Source: Orychophragmus violaceus
Lineage: Eukaryota; Streptophyta; Magnoliopsida; Brassicales; Brassicaceae
Assembly: GCA_030180135.1 (NCBI GenBank)
Contig: CM058232.1
Span: 95,964,630 to 96,028,629 of the forward strand
Direction: 5' to 3'
Length of the DNA stretch: 64,000 bases
Translations under genes and position numbers: made by a program
Shown here: positions 10,949-21,460 of the stretch, one piece after another
Layout of the letters: each line of letters opens with the position of its first letter
How positions within the stretch are numbered: position 1 is the stretch's first letter
The notes under the pieces: model-generated
The model's database searches: none
Told to the model about the DNA's origin: nothing
Seen by the model: the letters and a program-made list of their open reading frames with translations, nothing else

Positions 10949-11694
10949 CTATTCCTCCTCGGACAAGAGATGTCCGTCGATTTCTTTGGAGATCTCGACA
11001 GCAAGCTGGAGAAGAGTTTCAGGATGAGCCACCTCCTCGTTTATTTTCTCGTACTCGAAGTGCCAATGCACCACACTCCCTGGCCCTCCATGCTTAGGAG
11101 TCACCTGGATTGTGACCACAAAACTCTTGTACTCTTTCAGCAGATCACCATCGATAACCCTGAACGTGATCAAGTTCTTTTCCGGTTCCACTGCCTCGAT
11201 CCTCTCCTTTGCCACCTTTGTCTCCCCGTCTGGACCAAATTTAATATTTTATTAAAACCAAAAAAAAAAATTTAATATTTTATTTTATACAGGTGATAAA
11301 TAAAATAAAAGCAAGTGGTAGTAATTATTTAGTGGGAGAAGATCAATTTACGCTAGGCGTATCTCTATTTTTGGCCACTACATGATGGTATAGCATTTGC
11401 ATACATCATAAATAGTCTTGGTATCCACTGGTTATATATATAAAAAAGAGAGAAATTAAATGTGTATAAGTTTGACTTGCCATGAGTATAGTTCCAGTTG
11501 ATGATAGAGCCGACTTTACCCCAGTCACCTTCATGCAGGTCACAACCTTGAATGTATCCTGGAGATGCTTTGGAGACATGATGTGGTCTCCCTGCGAACA
11601 TGTGATGAAACTGTCCAGCCGAAGCTTTGATCTCTACTTCTGTCTCAAGCGTCCCGACCAAACTAGACGCCTCGGTTGTTGCCGCCTCAGCCAT
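10949..11694 (-). CDS. MLP-like protein (Bet v 1 / START-like fold), two exons
   Basis: Exon 1 is 11694-11481 and exon 2 is 11229-10949, giving 164 residues plus stop, close to the usual length of one MLP domain. Residues about 10-70 carry the family signature (LETEVEIKASAGQFHHMF, HHVSKASPG, DLHEGDWGKVGSI), and exon 2 carries AKERIEAVEPEKNLITF, FVVTIQVTPKHGGPGSV and the C-terminal helix ending ISKEIDGHLL. The ATG at 11694 fits the common MAE start of these proteins. Major-latex-like proteins are cytosolic single-domain proteins of the Bet v 1 family that bind hydrophobic ligands in a large cavity; their roles are in stress and hormone responses and in transport of hydrophobic compounds. The frame is open across both exons. 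The intron begins with GC, not GT. It is the only clearly intact host gene in the window. Confidence 0.9.
11230..11480 (-). other. GC-AG intron of the MLP-like gene
   Basis: The 251-nt intron is inferred from protein continuity: exon 1 ends in codons for NWNYTH plus a G, exon 2 starts AC then codons for GETKVAKE, which restores the Asp-Gly normally found at this place in MLPs. The donor is G|GCAAGT, the standard form of the rare GC-AG class (strong match except for the C at position 2), and the acceptor is TTGGTCCAG. No GT donor nearby gives this protein. Confidence 0.85.
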
Positions 11695-11780
11695 TCTTTC
11701 TACCTCTGATAATTAATTCTTATCTTGAGAAAAATAGGGTTTTGAGAGAGGAATGAGTTCCCTTGTGACCTCTTTAGCCT

Positions 11781-11790
11781 CTATTTGTAG
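11781..11790 (-). promoter_or_regulatory. Candidate TATA element of the MLP-like gene
   Basis: On the minus strand CTACAAATAG lies about 87-96 bp upstream of the start codon, which would give a leader of about 60 nt. It is only a loose TATA match. The leader (11695-11760) is A-rich and has no upstream ATG in a good context apart from one in GAATGAG near 11750. Confidence 0.35.
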
Positions 11791-11911
11791 AGGAATGATT
11801 AACTACTGTTGAAGAAGGCAACGTTTGTTCATTAAAATAATCTCATGTTTTGTTGTATTCCATGTGAACCTCATCCTCATCCCCATCATTATTATTTTTT
11901 TTATTCTTTTG

Positions 11912-12058
11912 ACAATACAAATTAATTCGGCAGGTACTAAATAATAATGATGGGAACAATAATAATAATGACGATGTTTTTTTTTTTGAAAAAATAAAAT
12001 AATGATGATGTTGTTCCCATCATTATTATTTAGGACCTGCCAAAATAATTTGTATTGT
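11912..12058. repeat. 147-bp foldback (inverted repeat) element
   Basis: The left arm (11912-11959) begins ACAATACAAATTA and contains TAAATAATAATGATGGGAACA; the complement of the right arm (12011-12058) matches it over about 48 bp with only four or five mismatches. The loop is about 50 bp, AT- and T-rich. As RNA or cruciform it would form a long hairpin. It could be a foldback MITE or a source of small RNA. No flanking duplication is evident. Confidence 0.75.
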
Positions 12059-12085
12059 TTACAAATAATTTGTATTGTTTACAAA
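12043..12085. repeat. Tandem duplication of a 20-bp AT-rich unit
   Basis: The unit AAATAATTTGTATTGTTTAC occurs twice in direct succession (about 12043-12062, first base degenerate, and 12063-12082), overlapping the right arm of the foldback element. It probably arose by slippage at its edge. Confidence 0.7.
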
Positions 12086-13852
12086 TTGATCTATTCATCA
12101 ATCACATGATGCATGTTGCTAATGTCGTTTTCGCAGTTTCTAAGTCTCTGCTCAGATATATTTAATTATTGGCAATAGGTAGCTATGTTAAATAATTTCG
12201 AATGATCCGTAAGAGATCACGGCCTATATATGGCAATCAATGAAGACACGTTAGTCTAATACGATAAAAATAAATAAATGGAAAATTAATTCAAATTTAA
12301 AACACTAAACAAGGCAACAATCAAAGATTTTGCTGTCGTTAATTAAGAACCCGTGGCACTTTTGTTAGAAAATCCCTTGAGAAACAATTTGCTTAAAAAA
12401 ACATAAATTGGCCAATGGGCCAAAAGTATGGATCCATATCCGTGTGGATGTCCAGGAAGAAATATTATAATTTCGCGTAGCAGATGAATCAAATCTGAAA
12501 AGTGTTAGCGTCCCGAATCCGTCCCTTACCACTCGACCACTTCATCCCGGACAAATACTTTGAGTAGTTTATGCATGCCAGCTTTATCTCTTGAAAAATG
12601 GAACGAAAACGAAAAATAGTTTAATGAATAAATTATTCACAGCTATATTTATTCTAAAAAAAATAGTTGGACTTAATTATTTCCTAATCTTTTTCCTGGT
12701 TAGAAAAAAAACCACGTAGGTAATTAAAAAAAAAGCAAGAACGAAAAAAAAATTATAGTATATTTGAAAAATCCAGTTTAAAAAAATTGTTTTGACATCA
12801 TATTTGTAACAAGTATTTTGGGAGATTTCTATGAAAAAAATATGAACGGAAAGGGACGGGCATAACTTTCTCAAATTTGAATTTCATATCTTGGTTCACT
12901 AACCCATACATAGTGGTGTCAAATTGGTTCATTATTCGCGGATCCCGCAAATTTTGACCCACCATAGAACAGATGCGGATCGTAGTTTTTTTTTCCTTCC
13001 AAATTCGCAGATGGGATGCGGATCAGAGTATTTTTGGCGAGACGAATGCAAGTCAGAATATATGAATTGTGGGTTTATAGATACCCGCAAAATTTATTTT
13101 TATTTTTTCTAAAAAATTAAATATTTATATTAATTTAAAAATTTTAAGAGTTCATTGAAAAATAAAATAAATTTTGACTTTTGATTAAATAAACACATCA
13201 ATCGACAAAGAACACATCGGTTTGATTGGTAACCTCTAACCGATATACCGTTTTAATTGTTACTAATCACAAAAGCGGTATAAAAGCAATAGTAAATATA
13301 ACCGTTCCACTAACAGTTTTTCTAACAATTTTCTCTAACATTTTTGCACTATTCAACCGTTTACTGCTTCCACTAACAGTTAATATAACCGTTCAGCTTT
13401 TGTTCACCAATCGGATCTACAATCTTCTTTATCATAATAATCAAATAATATTATGTAAAATTTAAGATATTTTCCTCTTCTGCTATTTTCATAAATAAAT
13501 AATAGTTATTAACTGAAAAATTAAAATATAATAATAATGATAATTAAAAATAATTTAATTTATTAAATATCTATGTAGTATGTGGGACTTTCTAAAATAG
13601 TATTATAAAAATTATGCCCAACATTTATTTGCCACAATCTTTTTTTTGATCCATATAGTTTATGATGACTTTGCTTCGTCTAAACATATTTTTTGTGTGC
13701 TAAATATGTTAATATTCATTGGAAAATAAATTTATTTACAATCCTAGAACCCTTTGGTTTGGTACTTTGGCAAAAAAAACTAAAACAAGATAGCAAAATA
13801 TCGAAGGAAAGATTCCTAAAATTCAAGTAACCAGCACAAGAGCATGTTCTTA
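12086..13852. other. AT-rich intergenic DNA with no supported gene
   Basis: No ORF here has a recognisable motif or convincing length. Segments with GCGGAT- and CCCGCAAA-rich text (12940-13100) resemble decayed repeat DNA. 13216-13410 has weak inverted ends (GATTGGTAAC and complement GATTGGTGAAC) around copies of AACCGTT, which could be another small MITE, but I could not find a flanking duplication. The stretch 13700-13800 might be the decayed 3' end of the minus-strand LINE remnant at 20914-21083, separated from it by later insertions. Confidence 0.5.
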
Positions 13853-14561
13853 GGGTTTGATTGGGAGAGCATTAGGAATAGCATTATACTTTTTATTAAC
13901 CAATCATGTTTTATTTAAAAAGCATGTAGAAGAGCATTTAAAAGATGCAAATGCTTTCAAATATTTATGCTCTCTATGCTCTCACATGAAACATTTCCAC
14001 AGCATTAACTTCTAAAATATTAAATTTAAAAAAAAAAATAATTAATTAATTTTGTTAAATTAACATAAAATATATGCATATATTTAAAATTATTATTATT
14101 AATATTTTATTTCATCTATTGTTTAAAGAAATATATATGAAAATATAATATATACATATAATAATTTAATAAATATAATTTAAATATATGAAAAATAAAA
14201 CACTTATTTTCTAAATATAATATATACATATAATAATTTAATAAATATAATTTAAATATAAAAAAATAAAAACTTATGTTTTAAATATAATATATATATA
14301 TATAAAATAATTTGATAAATATAATTTAAATACATGAAAAACAAAACAAAAACTTATGTTCTAAGTATAATATATAGATATATAACACTTTAGAATAATT
14401 ATAGTTAAATATAATTAAATATTTTATAATTTTATATTTAACTACTAACAGCTCTACCAATCACTAAAAAATGTATATTAATTATAGCATACAGCTTCAG
14501 CAGCATACTGCTCATGTTATTTACTGCTAATGCTCTGCTACGAGCCTTTCCAATCAGCCCC
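13853..14561. mobile_element. PIF/Harbinger-like non-autonomous element 1
   Basis: 709 bp bounded by TTA duplications (13850-13852 and 14562-14564). The left end is GGGTTTGATTGG and the complement of the right end is GGGGCTGATTGG, the terminal style of Tourist/PIF elements. Sub-ends share AGAGCATTA. The interior is AT-rich, non-coding and contains tandem repeats. The Copia element starting at 14566 used CTTAA as target; that pentamer covers the last C of this element plus its own TTA duplication, so Copia landed exactly on the junction. Confidence 0.7.
14133..14395. repeat. Tandem AT-rich repeat, period about 70-80 bp
   Basis: Roughly three and a half copies of a unit built on AATATAATATATACATATAA, then ATTTAATAAATATAATTTAA, then AAAACTTATGTT-like text begin at about 14141, 14213, 14283 and 14363 inside Harbinger-like element 1. 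The copies differ by small indels, as expected for slippage. Confidence 0.6.
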
Positions 14562-14565
14562 TTAA

Positions 14566-15980
14566 TGTTAGATTTAAGAAAGATTTAAGCTTTGAAGATT
14601 CAGAAATGGAAGAATAGTTTGCTCAAGAGAAGAAGAGAGAATAGTCACAAAAATGATTTAGTTTTAGGCTCCGAATGGTGACAGCGGATCAGGAAGTGCG
14701 GGATAAGCGGATTAAGCGGTGCAGAATGGTTTAAGTGCGGTTTATACGGAAGAAACGCACTATGCGGAACAAGTGCGGTTACAACAGAATAAGCGGTATA
14801 TAAAAATGTTTGGATGGTGACAAAAAGCTGTATGCGGTACAAAATAAACATTTGAATGGTAAACATAACAAAGCGGTGCGGGATACATCTTAAAATAAAT
14901 ATTTGAATAAAAATATTAAAGATGATTTATTAAAAATTTAAATTGATTTTGGTTAAGTTCAGTTCAAATTTTGATTATTTTAACTATTTCAAATTTTCCC
15001 GAAATAAACTAAACTTTTCAGTTTTTTAAATGTAATTTTGATTAATTTTGGATAAATTCGTTTAATTTGATTAGTTTTGGGCAAATTTTATTATTTCGGA
15101 TCAATTTGATTCGGTTCGATTCATTTATTTTCTATTTTTTTTTTTGTATATCTGGTTTTAAATTAAAAGTCTAAATATCGATACCAAACCGAACCAAATC
15201 AATAATCAAAATTAAAATTTTAATTTTATCGAAATAACCGAACCATAAATAAAAACAAATAAACTCACTAATGTAATTTTGGTTAAATTCAGTTTGGTTT
15301 GGAAATTTTAATGTATTTTGGTTAAAAATTGGTTTATATTAGATTATAAAAATTGTAAAAATAATAAAATTCGGTTAAATGATCAATTTAGTCAAACCAA
15401 ATTAAAGCGTTAACCAAATTAGTTTTGAATATTTTGTCTATGCTTAATTTTTTTTAAAAAGTAAAGTTTAACAATGTTTTAGAAAAAAAATAGAAACATG
15501 ACTAATCATGTAATACACCTCAAATAAGGTGTGGTTATACTGTTCCAAGCGGACCCAAATTTTGTTAATAATCTGAACCGCTTAGTGATGTAATATTTAT
15601 TAAAACATTACTTAAATAATTGCTTGTACACTGTCATTAATTAGTTTGAATGGTAACCTTTTTCTTGGACGCATAGGGTGGGACTGTAAACCGCACCTCT
15701 CATTCAAGGCCTTAGATATTTGGTGGCTACAAAGGATATGGGTACACAAGAATAACCCTAAACCTAATTAGCTAGAAGACAAATTAGACAGCCTGTCATT
15801 ATGATCCGAACTCCAGACTTCACTTTGTACTCCATACTTCACTTTGCTCCCCGAAATTCACTTTGTACTCCAGACTTCACTTTGCTCTCCAGACTTCACT
15901 GTCTGTTGTTCTCTTCTGTTTCACCAGACTTCAGATTGTTGCACTAGACTTCACTTTATTTCACACATACATGATCAATA
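14566..15980 (-). repeat. 3' LTR of the Copia element, interrupted by a Harbinger-like element
   Basis: Matches the 5' LTR at 20541-20913 apart from the 14667-15711 insertion and scattered changes. One 7-bp loss near 15735 removes the TTATATA that is the TATA core in the other LTR. It is followed on the right by CCCCCTCAAGTTC, the complement of the polypurine tract. Confidence 0.9.
14667..15711. mobile_element. PIF/Harbinger-like non-autonomous element 2
   Basis: 1045 bp flanked by TTA (14664-14666 and 15712-15714). Ends GGCTCCGAATG and complement GGCCTTGAATG, with further matching GCGG about 20 bp in. The intact LTR at 20541-20913 shows the empty site, which confirms the boundaries. The interior has GCGGTA/AGTGCGG-rich ends and AT-rich middle, no transposase. 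It inserted after the Copia element. Confidence 0.8.
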
Positions 15981-15996
15981 CTCCCCCTCAAGTTCA
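15981..15996 (-). other. Polypurine tract of the Copia element
   Basis: On the coding strand TGAACTTGAGGGGGAG lies directly upstream of the 3' LTR, the position and composition expected for plus-strand priming of reverse transcription. Confidence 0.75.
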
Positions 15997-16130
15997 GACT
16001 TTAAAATCACCCTAAAGTCCGAACTTGGAATGATCATGGCAACACCTCATTAAAACCTTGATGTAGAAAACCACTTGGGACAAAACCACATCAAGGGAAA
16101 AAGAGTATGCTGCACATGATCAAGGAAGTT

Positions 16131-19100
16131 CTAATCATGGGTAGGAAGGTCTACAAGTCCTAGTTTGCTAAAGATATGATCGCAAACCTTGAGACTTGCA
16201 GCCTTGGTGAAGATGTCTGCTAGCTGATCTTCGCTCTTTGTGTAGCAAGGTAGAACCGTCCCATCTTCAATCTTCTCCCTTACCTTGTGACAATCTATCT
16301 CAATGTGTTTAGTCCTTTCATGAAACACAGAGTTGGTAGCAATGTGTATTGCAGCCTGATTGTCACAATGAAAGGTAATGGGACTTGATTGCTCAATGCC
16401 AAAGTCCTAGAGTAGAGCCTTCAACCAAGTTAACTCTGTTGTAAGCTTCCTCATAGCCCTATACTCAGCTTCATCACTTGAACATGAGACCACTTTCTGC
16501 TTCTTTGTCTTCCTAGTCACTAAGTTACCTCCAATGAAGGTACAATAACCGGTTGTGGATCTCCTGTCACTCTTATCACCAGCCCAATCTGCATCACAGT
16601 AGCCGACAATCTCAGTGCTATCATTCTTACCCATCCAAATTCCTTGTCCTATTGAGCCTTTGAGATTTGACCAAAAAAAAAAAAAAATTGAGCCTTTGAG
16701 ATATCTAAGGATCCTCTCAATCAAACTCCAATGATAAACCGTGGGTGATTGCATATGCTGGCTGGCTTGATTCACAGCAAAACATAGGTCTGGTCTAGTG
16801 AGAGTTAAATAGTTAAGCGTCCCAACCAGTCTTCTATACAAGGAGACATCCTTGAACTTCTCTTCACATGATTTCTCCCCCTTTCTATTGACTTGGTAGC
16901 CATCTTCAAGAGGAGTCTTTGCTATCTTGAAATCATGCATTCTTGTTTTTGTCAGCAAGTCTTGAACATACTTCCTTTGGGACAGAAACAACCCATCATT
17001 GAATCTGCATACTTCAATACCCAAGAAATACTTCAACTCTCCAAGGTCTTTGATGTCAAACGAACTTTCGAGAAAAGCCTTTGTGGACTGAATTCCCTCA
17101 TTATCACTTCCTGTAATGATTAAATCATCCACATAGATTAGAACCACCACCACTCCTAAAGGGCTTTGAAGAGTAAACAATGTGTGATCAGATTGAGACT
17201 TCTTGAATCCATAGTCTATGAGTGTATGACTTAGCTTATGGTACCATGCCCTTGGTGATTGCTTCAAACCATAGATTGCCCTCCTTAGTCTCAATACTTC
17301 ACCAGGTTTACATAAATGATCTAGTCCCGGTGGTGGAGTCATGTACACTTCCTCTTCAAGCTCTCCTTGTAAGAAGGCATTCTTAACATCCATTTGCCAT
17401 ATGTTCCATGAAAGGTTTGTGTCCAAGGACAGTGTGACTCTTACTGTATGGAGTTTAGCTACTGGTGCAAAGGTATCAATGTAGTCTTCTCTATAAATTT
17501 GCGTGAACCCTCTTGCAACCAACCTTTCCTTGTACCTCTCAATGTCTCCATTTCTCTTATACTTGATTGTGAAGATCCATTCTGAGCTGACAGTCTTCTT
17601 TCCCTTTGGAAGCTTCTCCACATTCCAAGTAATCACAGCATCCATCCACTCCTTGGTGTCTTTAGCCTCTTCAAAGGTTTTAGGAATATGATTCATCTCT
17701 ATCTTCCCAAGAAAGGCACGATGACTTGATGGTAACAAGTCAATAGAACACACAGATTGGTTGGGATGCGCAACAGCCTGATTGTTGAAGTAGAACTTCT
17801 TGTTGATATAGCTTGATAGATCCGTCTTTTCTCTAGTGCTTCTTCTGAGTTGTTGGACCGGTTGAGCAGCTTCCTCTACATCCATCTCTTCTTCTTCATG
17901 ATGAATATTCTCCTCATCATTCATATTCAAGTTGTCTTGATCTTGATTCCGAGGTAGAACTTCCTCTTGAGTTTTAGTGGGTTCTTGATTAGCTGTCACT
18001 GGTTCTTCTACTTGCAACTCTTCTTGATGGATTCTTGTTTCTGTTTCCCCTTGTCTTGGTACTTTAGTAGGTTCATTTCCCAAATGATTCAAGAGAAACC
18101 TCAGACTTGTAGCAAGGTCAGACGGTGATCTTGAAAGATCCTTCAATCCTTCCCAATCCCTTTTCTCATAGTACCCATGCCCCTCAATGAACTTAACATC
18201 TCTTGACACATATGTGCGGTTGTTGCTTGGATCAAAGCACTTATAACCCTTCTGAGTTGTAGAGTATCAAAGGAACATACACTTTGTGCTCTTAGCCTAT
18301 AGATTATTTCTTTGATCACCTGAAATATGTACAAAACACACACACCCAAACACACGTAAGTGTTCAATAAAGGGTTGAGTTTTGTTCAGAACCTCAAATG
18401 GTGAGATGTCTTGGAGAACTTTTGTTGGAATCCTATTGATGAGATAACAAGTTCCTAAGACTGCATCTCCCCAAAATATTTTAGGCACATTGGTATAGAA
18501 CATCATGGACCTAGCCACTTCCATGAGATGTCTGTTCTTTCTCTCAGCCATTCCACTTTGTTGAGGTGTATGTGGACACCTTGTTTGATGTAGGATTCCA
18601 TGTTTGTTCAGATTAGCCTTGAATCTTTGACTTGTATACTCTCCCCCATTGTCTGATCTAAACACTTTGATCTTTGCATTAAACTGATTAGTAATGTAGT
18701 TTTGAATATGAATGAAAGCTTCATAAACTCTGTCTTTCGATGGGAGAAGGTGACCCAAGTATATTTTGACTTTTCATCTATAAATGTCACAAAATACTTG
18801 TTCCCATCTCTAGACTGGCAAGGTGAAGTCCAAACATCAGAATGCACTAGATCAAAGCAGCTTTGGTAGATAGTGGTAGATTTAGGGAAGTCTGTTCTGC
18901 AATGTTTGCCAAGAATACAAGCTTCACAAGTCGAATGATCAAAAGTAGTGTTAGGCAACATCAAGTTCAGAGCTCTAGCATGAGGATGTCCAAGACTAGC
19001 ATGCCACAAAATCTTTTGATTAACCGGAAAACAGGAATTGAAAGCTAAGGAATCCAAATTGATTGGAGTGGTGTTTTCAACGAGATAAAGCTCATCTTGT

Positions 19101-20395
19101 GTTCCACCTCTGCCAAGTACCCTTCCATTCTTAATATCCTGAAAGCACACCTCATTAGGTCCAAAGATAACATTGCAGTCTAAGTCTTTAGTAATCCTTT
19201 TAATTGATACCAGAATTGATTTAAACTTAGGCACAAAGAGGGCATCGCTATCCTTGTTAAACAATCTTAACTTTCCTATTCCTTCAATGGGAATACCTTG
19301 ACCATCAGCAATAGTTACTCTTCCTAGGGCAGGTTTGATGTCTTTTAACAACTTAGCATTACTAATCATGTGGTGAGATGCTCCTGAATCTACTACCAAG
19401 TTCTGATCAGTTTTAGAAAGTAGTTTATGAGACAATAAGGTGATACTAGAGAGTTTGGACGCATAAGCCTTGATGAGATCCTCCAAATCACTCCTTCTCA
19501 CATAATCAGTGCTGGTGAAGAGTGCAAGCTCTCCTCCTTGAGAGGATGAAGTCGTCTGCTCATTCACATTCTCTTGAGAGATGTTGGCCCTTGAGTCTTT
19601 TATGGATGGCTTGAGATGATGGTGAAGGATCCAACACTTGTCCTTCGCATGTCCTTTCTTCTTGCAATGGTTAGAGAATACAACCTTCCTTTCCTCTTGC
19701 TTGAACACGCTCTTGTTGGCAGTGACAAGGTCCCCCTTTCCTCCAAATAATCCAATGTTTCCCTGCTCCTTTTGGATTCTTGAACACACCTCTTCAAAGT
19801 CAGGGAGTGTAGTCTCCCTTAAGATAGACTTCATAACCTCATTGTAGACCGGATTCAGATTGAGGAGGAGAGCAAAAATCTTGTCTTTCTCCTTCCTTTC
19901 ATTAAGAACCTTTGGGTCCATGGTGCTTGGCCTTAATATGTCAAGCTCAGACCAAGCAGATGAGAACTTCCCAAGATACTTGGTGAACTCACAATCCTCT
20001 TGGTGAAGGTCACTGATTGTCTTCTTCACTTCATACACACGGCTGAGGTTAGAGACATCACCATACACCTTCTTGAGAGTGTTCCAAAGTGATTTAGCAG
20101 TTTCACAATAGGAGTAAGCTTCAAGGATGGAATGATCTAGTGAGTTTTGAAGAAAACCCAGAACTGATTGGTCTTCTTGAAACCACCTTGCCTCCTCCTT
20201 CTTTGTTGCCTCATCTTTATTCCCTTTTGAATCTTCATCAAGCGGTGTCTTGTCCTCAAGAATGTGCTCCCAAAGTCCTCTTCCACATATTGCGGTCTTG
20301 GTTTTTCTCTGCCATATCCTGTAGTTTAAACCCTTGAGAACCACAAGAATTACAGTAGGCTTGAGGCTTGAGTTTACTTGGACAGTGTCTTCCAT
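16131..20395 (-). pseudogene. Copia gag-pol polyprotein, broken
   Basis: Minus strand from ATG at 20395. Gag about residues 1-240; the zinc knuckle reads SNHCKKKGHAKDKC, with Ser in place of the first Cys. Protease has DSGASHHM near residue 340. GAG-pre-integrase follows (WHASLGHPHA, CEACILGKH). Integrase starts in the first frame (LVHSDVW), shifts frame near 18735, then shows FRSDNGGEY and GMAERKNRHLM. Two stops lie near 18288 and 18252. RT from 18209 has FAPVAKLHTVR and YVDDLIITGSD; RNase H has CDADWAGDKSD and SSDEAEYRAM. A stop at 16407 cuts the last 90 residues, which continue in frame to 16131. RT carries a 12-residue in-frame insertion from a 36-bp duplication/poly(A) event at 16651-16702. 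Confidence 0.9.
16652..16702. repeat. Direct repeat flanking a short poly(A) insert
   Basis: TTGAGCCTTTGAGAT occurs at 16652-16666 and again at 16688-16702. Between them is TTGACC followed by 15 A. The structure is that of a target-site duplication around an extremely 5'-truncated poly(A)-tailed insert. It adds 36 bp, an exact multiple of three, so the surrounding RNase H/RT frame stays open. Confidence 0.85.
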
Positions 20396-20526
20396 TGATG
20401 AAGCTTGAAGGTTTCAGAGAAAAGAAACAATTTGAAGAGCAGAAATGAAGAGAAAAACACAGATTTAGAACTAAGAATGAGTAGAATCAGTAAGAGAATA
20501 GAGAGAATCAAAGAACAATAACTCTA

Positions 20527-20540
20527 TTGCTCTGATACCA
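20527..20540 (-). other. Primer-binding site of the Copia element
   Basis: On the coding strand TGGTATCAGAGCAA starts at the first base after the 5' LTR. It is complementary to the 3' end of initiator methionine tRNA, the usual primer of plant Copia elements. Confidence 0.85.
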
Positions 20541-20913
20541 TGTTAGATTTAAGAAAGATTTAAGCTTTGAAGATTCATAAATGGAAGAATAGTTTGCTTA
20601 AGAGAAGAAGAGAGAACAATCACAAAATGACTTAGTTTTAGATATTTGGTGGCTACAAAGGTTATATAAGATGGGTACACAAGAATAACCCTAAACCTAA
20701 TTAGCTAGAAGACAAATTAGACAGCCTGTCATTATTGTCCGAACTTCAGACTTCACTTTGTACTCCAGACTTCACTTTGCTCCCCAGAATTCACTTTGTA
20801 CTCCAGACTTCACTTTGCTCTCCAGATTTCACTGTCTGTTGTTCTCTTCTGTTTCACCAGACTTCAGATTGTTGCACTAGACTTCACTTTATTTCACACA
20901 TACATGATCAATA
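20541..20913 (-). repeat. 5' LTR of the Copia element
   Basis: 373 bp. On the coding strand the LTR runs from 20913 down to 20541. A TATA box, TTATATAA, lies at 20662-20669 (palindromic, so readable on the coding strand) and would direct transcription toward gag. A cluster of near-repeats of CAGACTTCACTTTG lies at about 20750-20890. Flank is CTTAA. Confidence 0.9.
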
Positions 20914-21083
20914 CTTAAATCTTTACGGTTTTGTCTAGCGATGATTGTGATCCTAACATCTCTGTCGATCTCCATGAAAATTAACTCGCGGAATGGATAT
21001 ACCTGATTATGGATCATGTTATTTCTTTGTTTCCATAGGTAATAAATAGCAGACTGCACATCAATTTTCTGAAGCAGCATTGG
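20914..21083 (-). pseudogene. LINE ORF2 tail fragment (zf-RVT end)
   Basis: The minus-strand translation reads DVQSAIYYLWKQRNNMIHN and RDVRITIIARQNRK, the typical C-terminal end of plant LINE ORF2 after zf-RVT. It is cut at 20914 by the Copia insertion. Its continuation should lie left of the Harbinger-like element (before 13850), where only non-coding text remains. This is a different, oppositely oriented LINE from the one at 1-10402. Confidence 0.6.
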
Positions 21084-21277
21084 CTTCGTTTACACATATT
21101 GTTTTGGGTAGAATGTTTCAATAAATCTCCATACTATAAGATACAAATTTAGAGTTTTTAAATATATGAAAACAGTAACCATGATATATAACTTAGTGTT
21201 TGTGTTAGTATCGTTATAATGAACCTAAATTCAAACCCCCCGTTACCCGTATATATATATATATACTGGTATGATTC
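21084..21277. other. Unassigned AT-rich DNA
   Basis: Short flank between the LINE fragment and the 3' end of the Gypsy element. It contains a TATATATATATATATATA run at about 21251-21266. Nothing else is recognised. Confidence 0.5.
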
Positions 21278-21460
21278 TGGTGTAGCCAAACCTGTTGTTC
21301 GTTGATTCTGTGAATATCCGAACAAGAAACTCTTCTCTTAACTTGAACTGCGTTTGCAATCGAGTAAAAAGGAATAAGATGCTGAAAAATTCAATGAATT
21401 TAATTGAAAAATAAGAATTAGTTTATGTTACAAAGCTCGAGAACTTAAATAGGTATTCTC
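21278..21460 (-). repeat. 3' LTR of the Gypsy element, outer part
   Basis: Begins TGGTGTAGCC at 21278, matching the 5' LTR edge at 63928. It ends in TTCTC, the target of Copia A, and resumes at 43683. The inner edge of the LTR lies somewhere in 43683-43815; no convincing polypurine tract marks it. Confidence 0.75.

Larger units (their letters stand above)
14566..20913 (-). mobile_element. Ty1/Copia LTR retrotransposon (minus strand), degenerate
   Basis: Complete element with a 5-bp duplication CTTAA (14561-14565 and 20914-20918). The 5' LTR is 20541-20913 (373 bp) and the 3' LTR is 14566-15980 including a 1.05-kb insertion. On the coding strand the LTR starts TATTGATC, not the usual TG, and ends TCTAACA. 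The PBS and polypurine tract are in place. Internal order on the minus strand is gag, protease, integrase, RT, RNase H, the Copia order. The pol has one frameshift, three in-frame stops and a 12-codon insertion, so it cannot be autonomous. Confidence 0.92.

Noticed and set aside
10949..11215. Separate 88-codon gene starting at GTG 11215
   Set aside because: It is exon 2 of the MLP-like gene; the start is an in-frame Val in KVAKE and the N-terminal half is in exon 1.
12490..12560. Possible tRNA on the minus strand (GGTCGAGTGGTAAGG resembles a D-arm of a Ser or Leu tRNA)
   Set aside because: No matching acceptor stem, anticodon stem or T-arm with GTTCRA-type box A/B pair could be built. At best a tRNA fragment.
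13216..13410. Additional small MITE with ends GATTGGTAAC and GTTCACCAATC
   Set aside because: Inverted similarity is only about 10 bp and no flanking duplication of any usual length was found.
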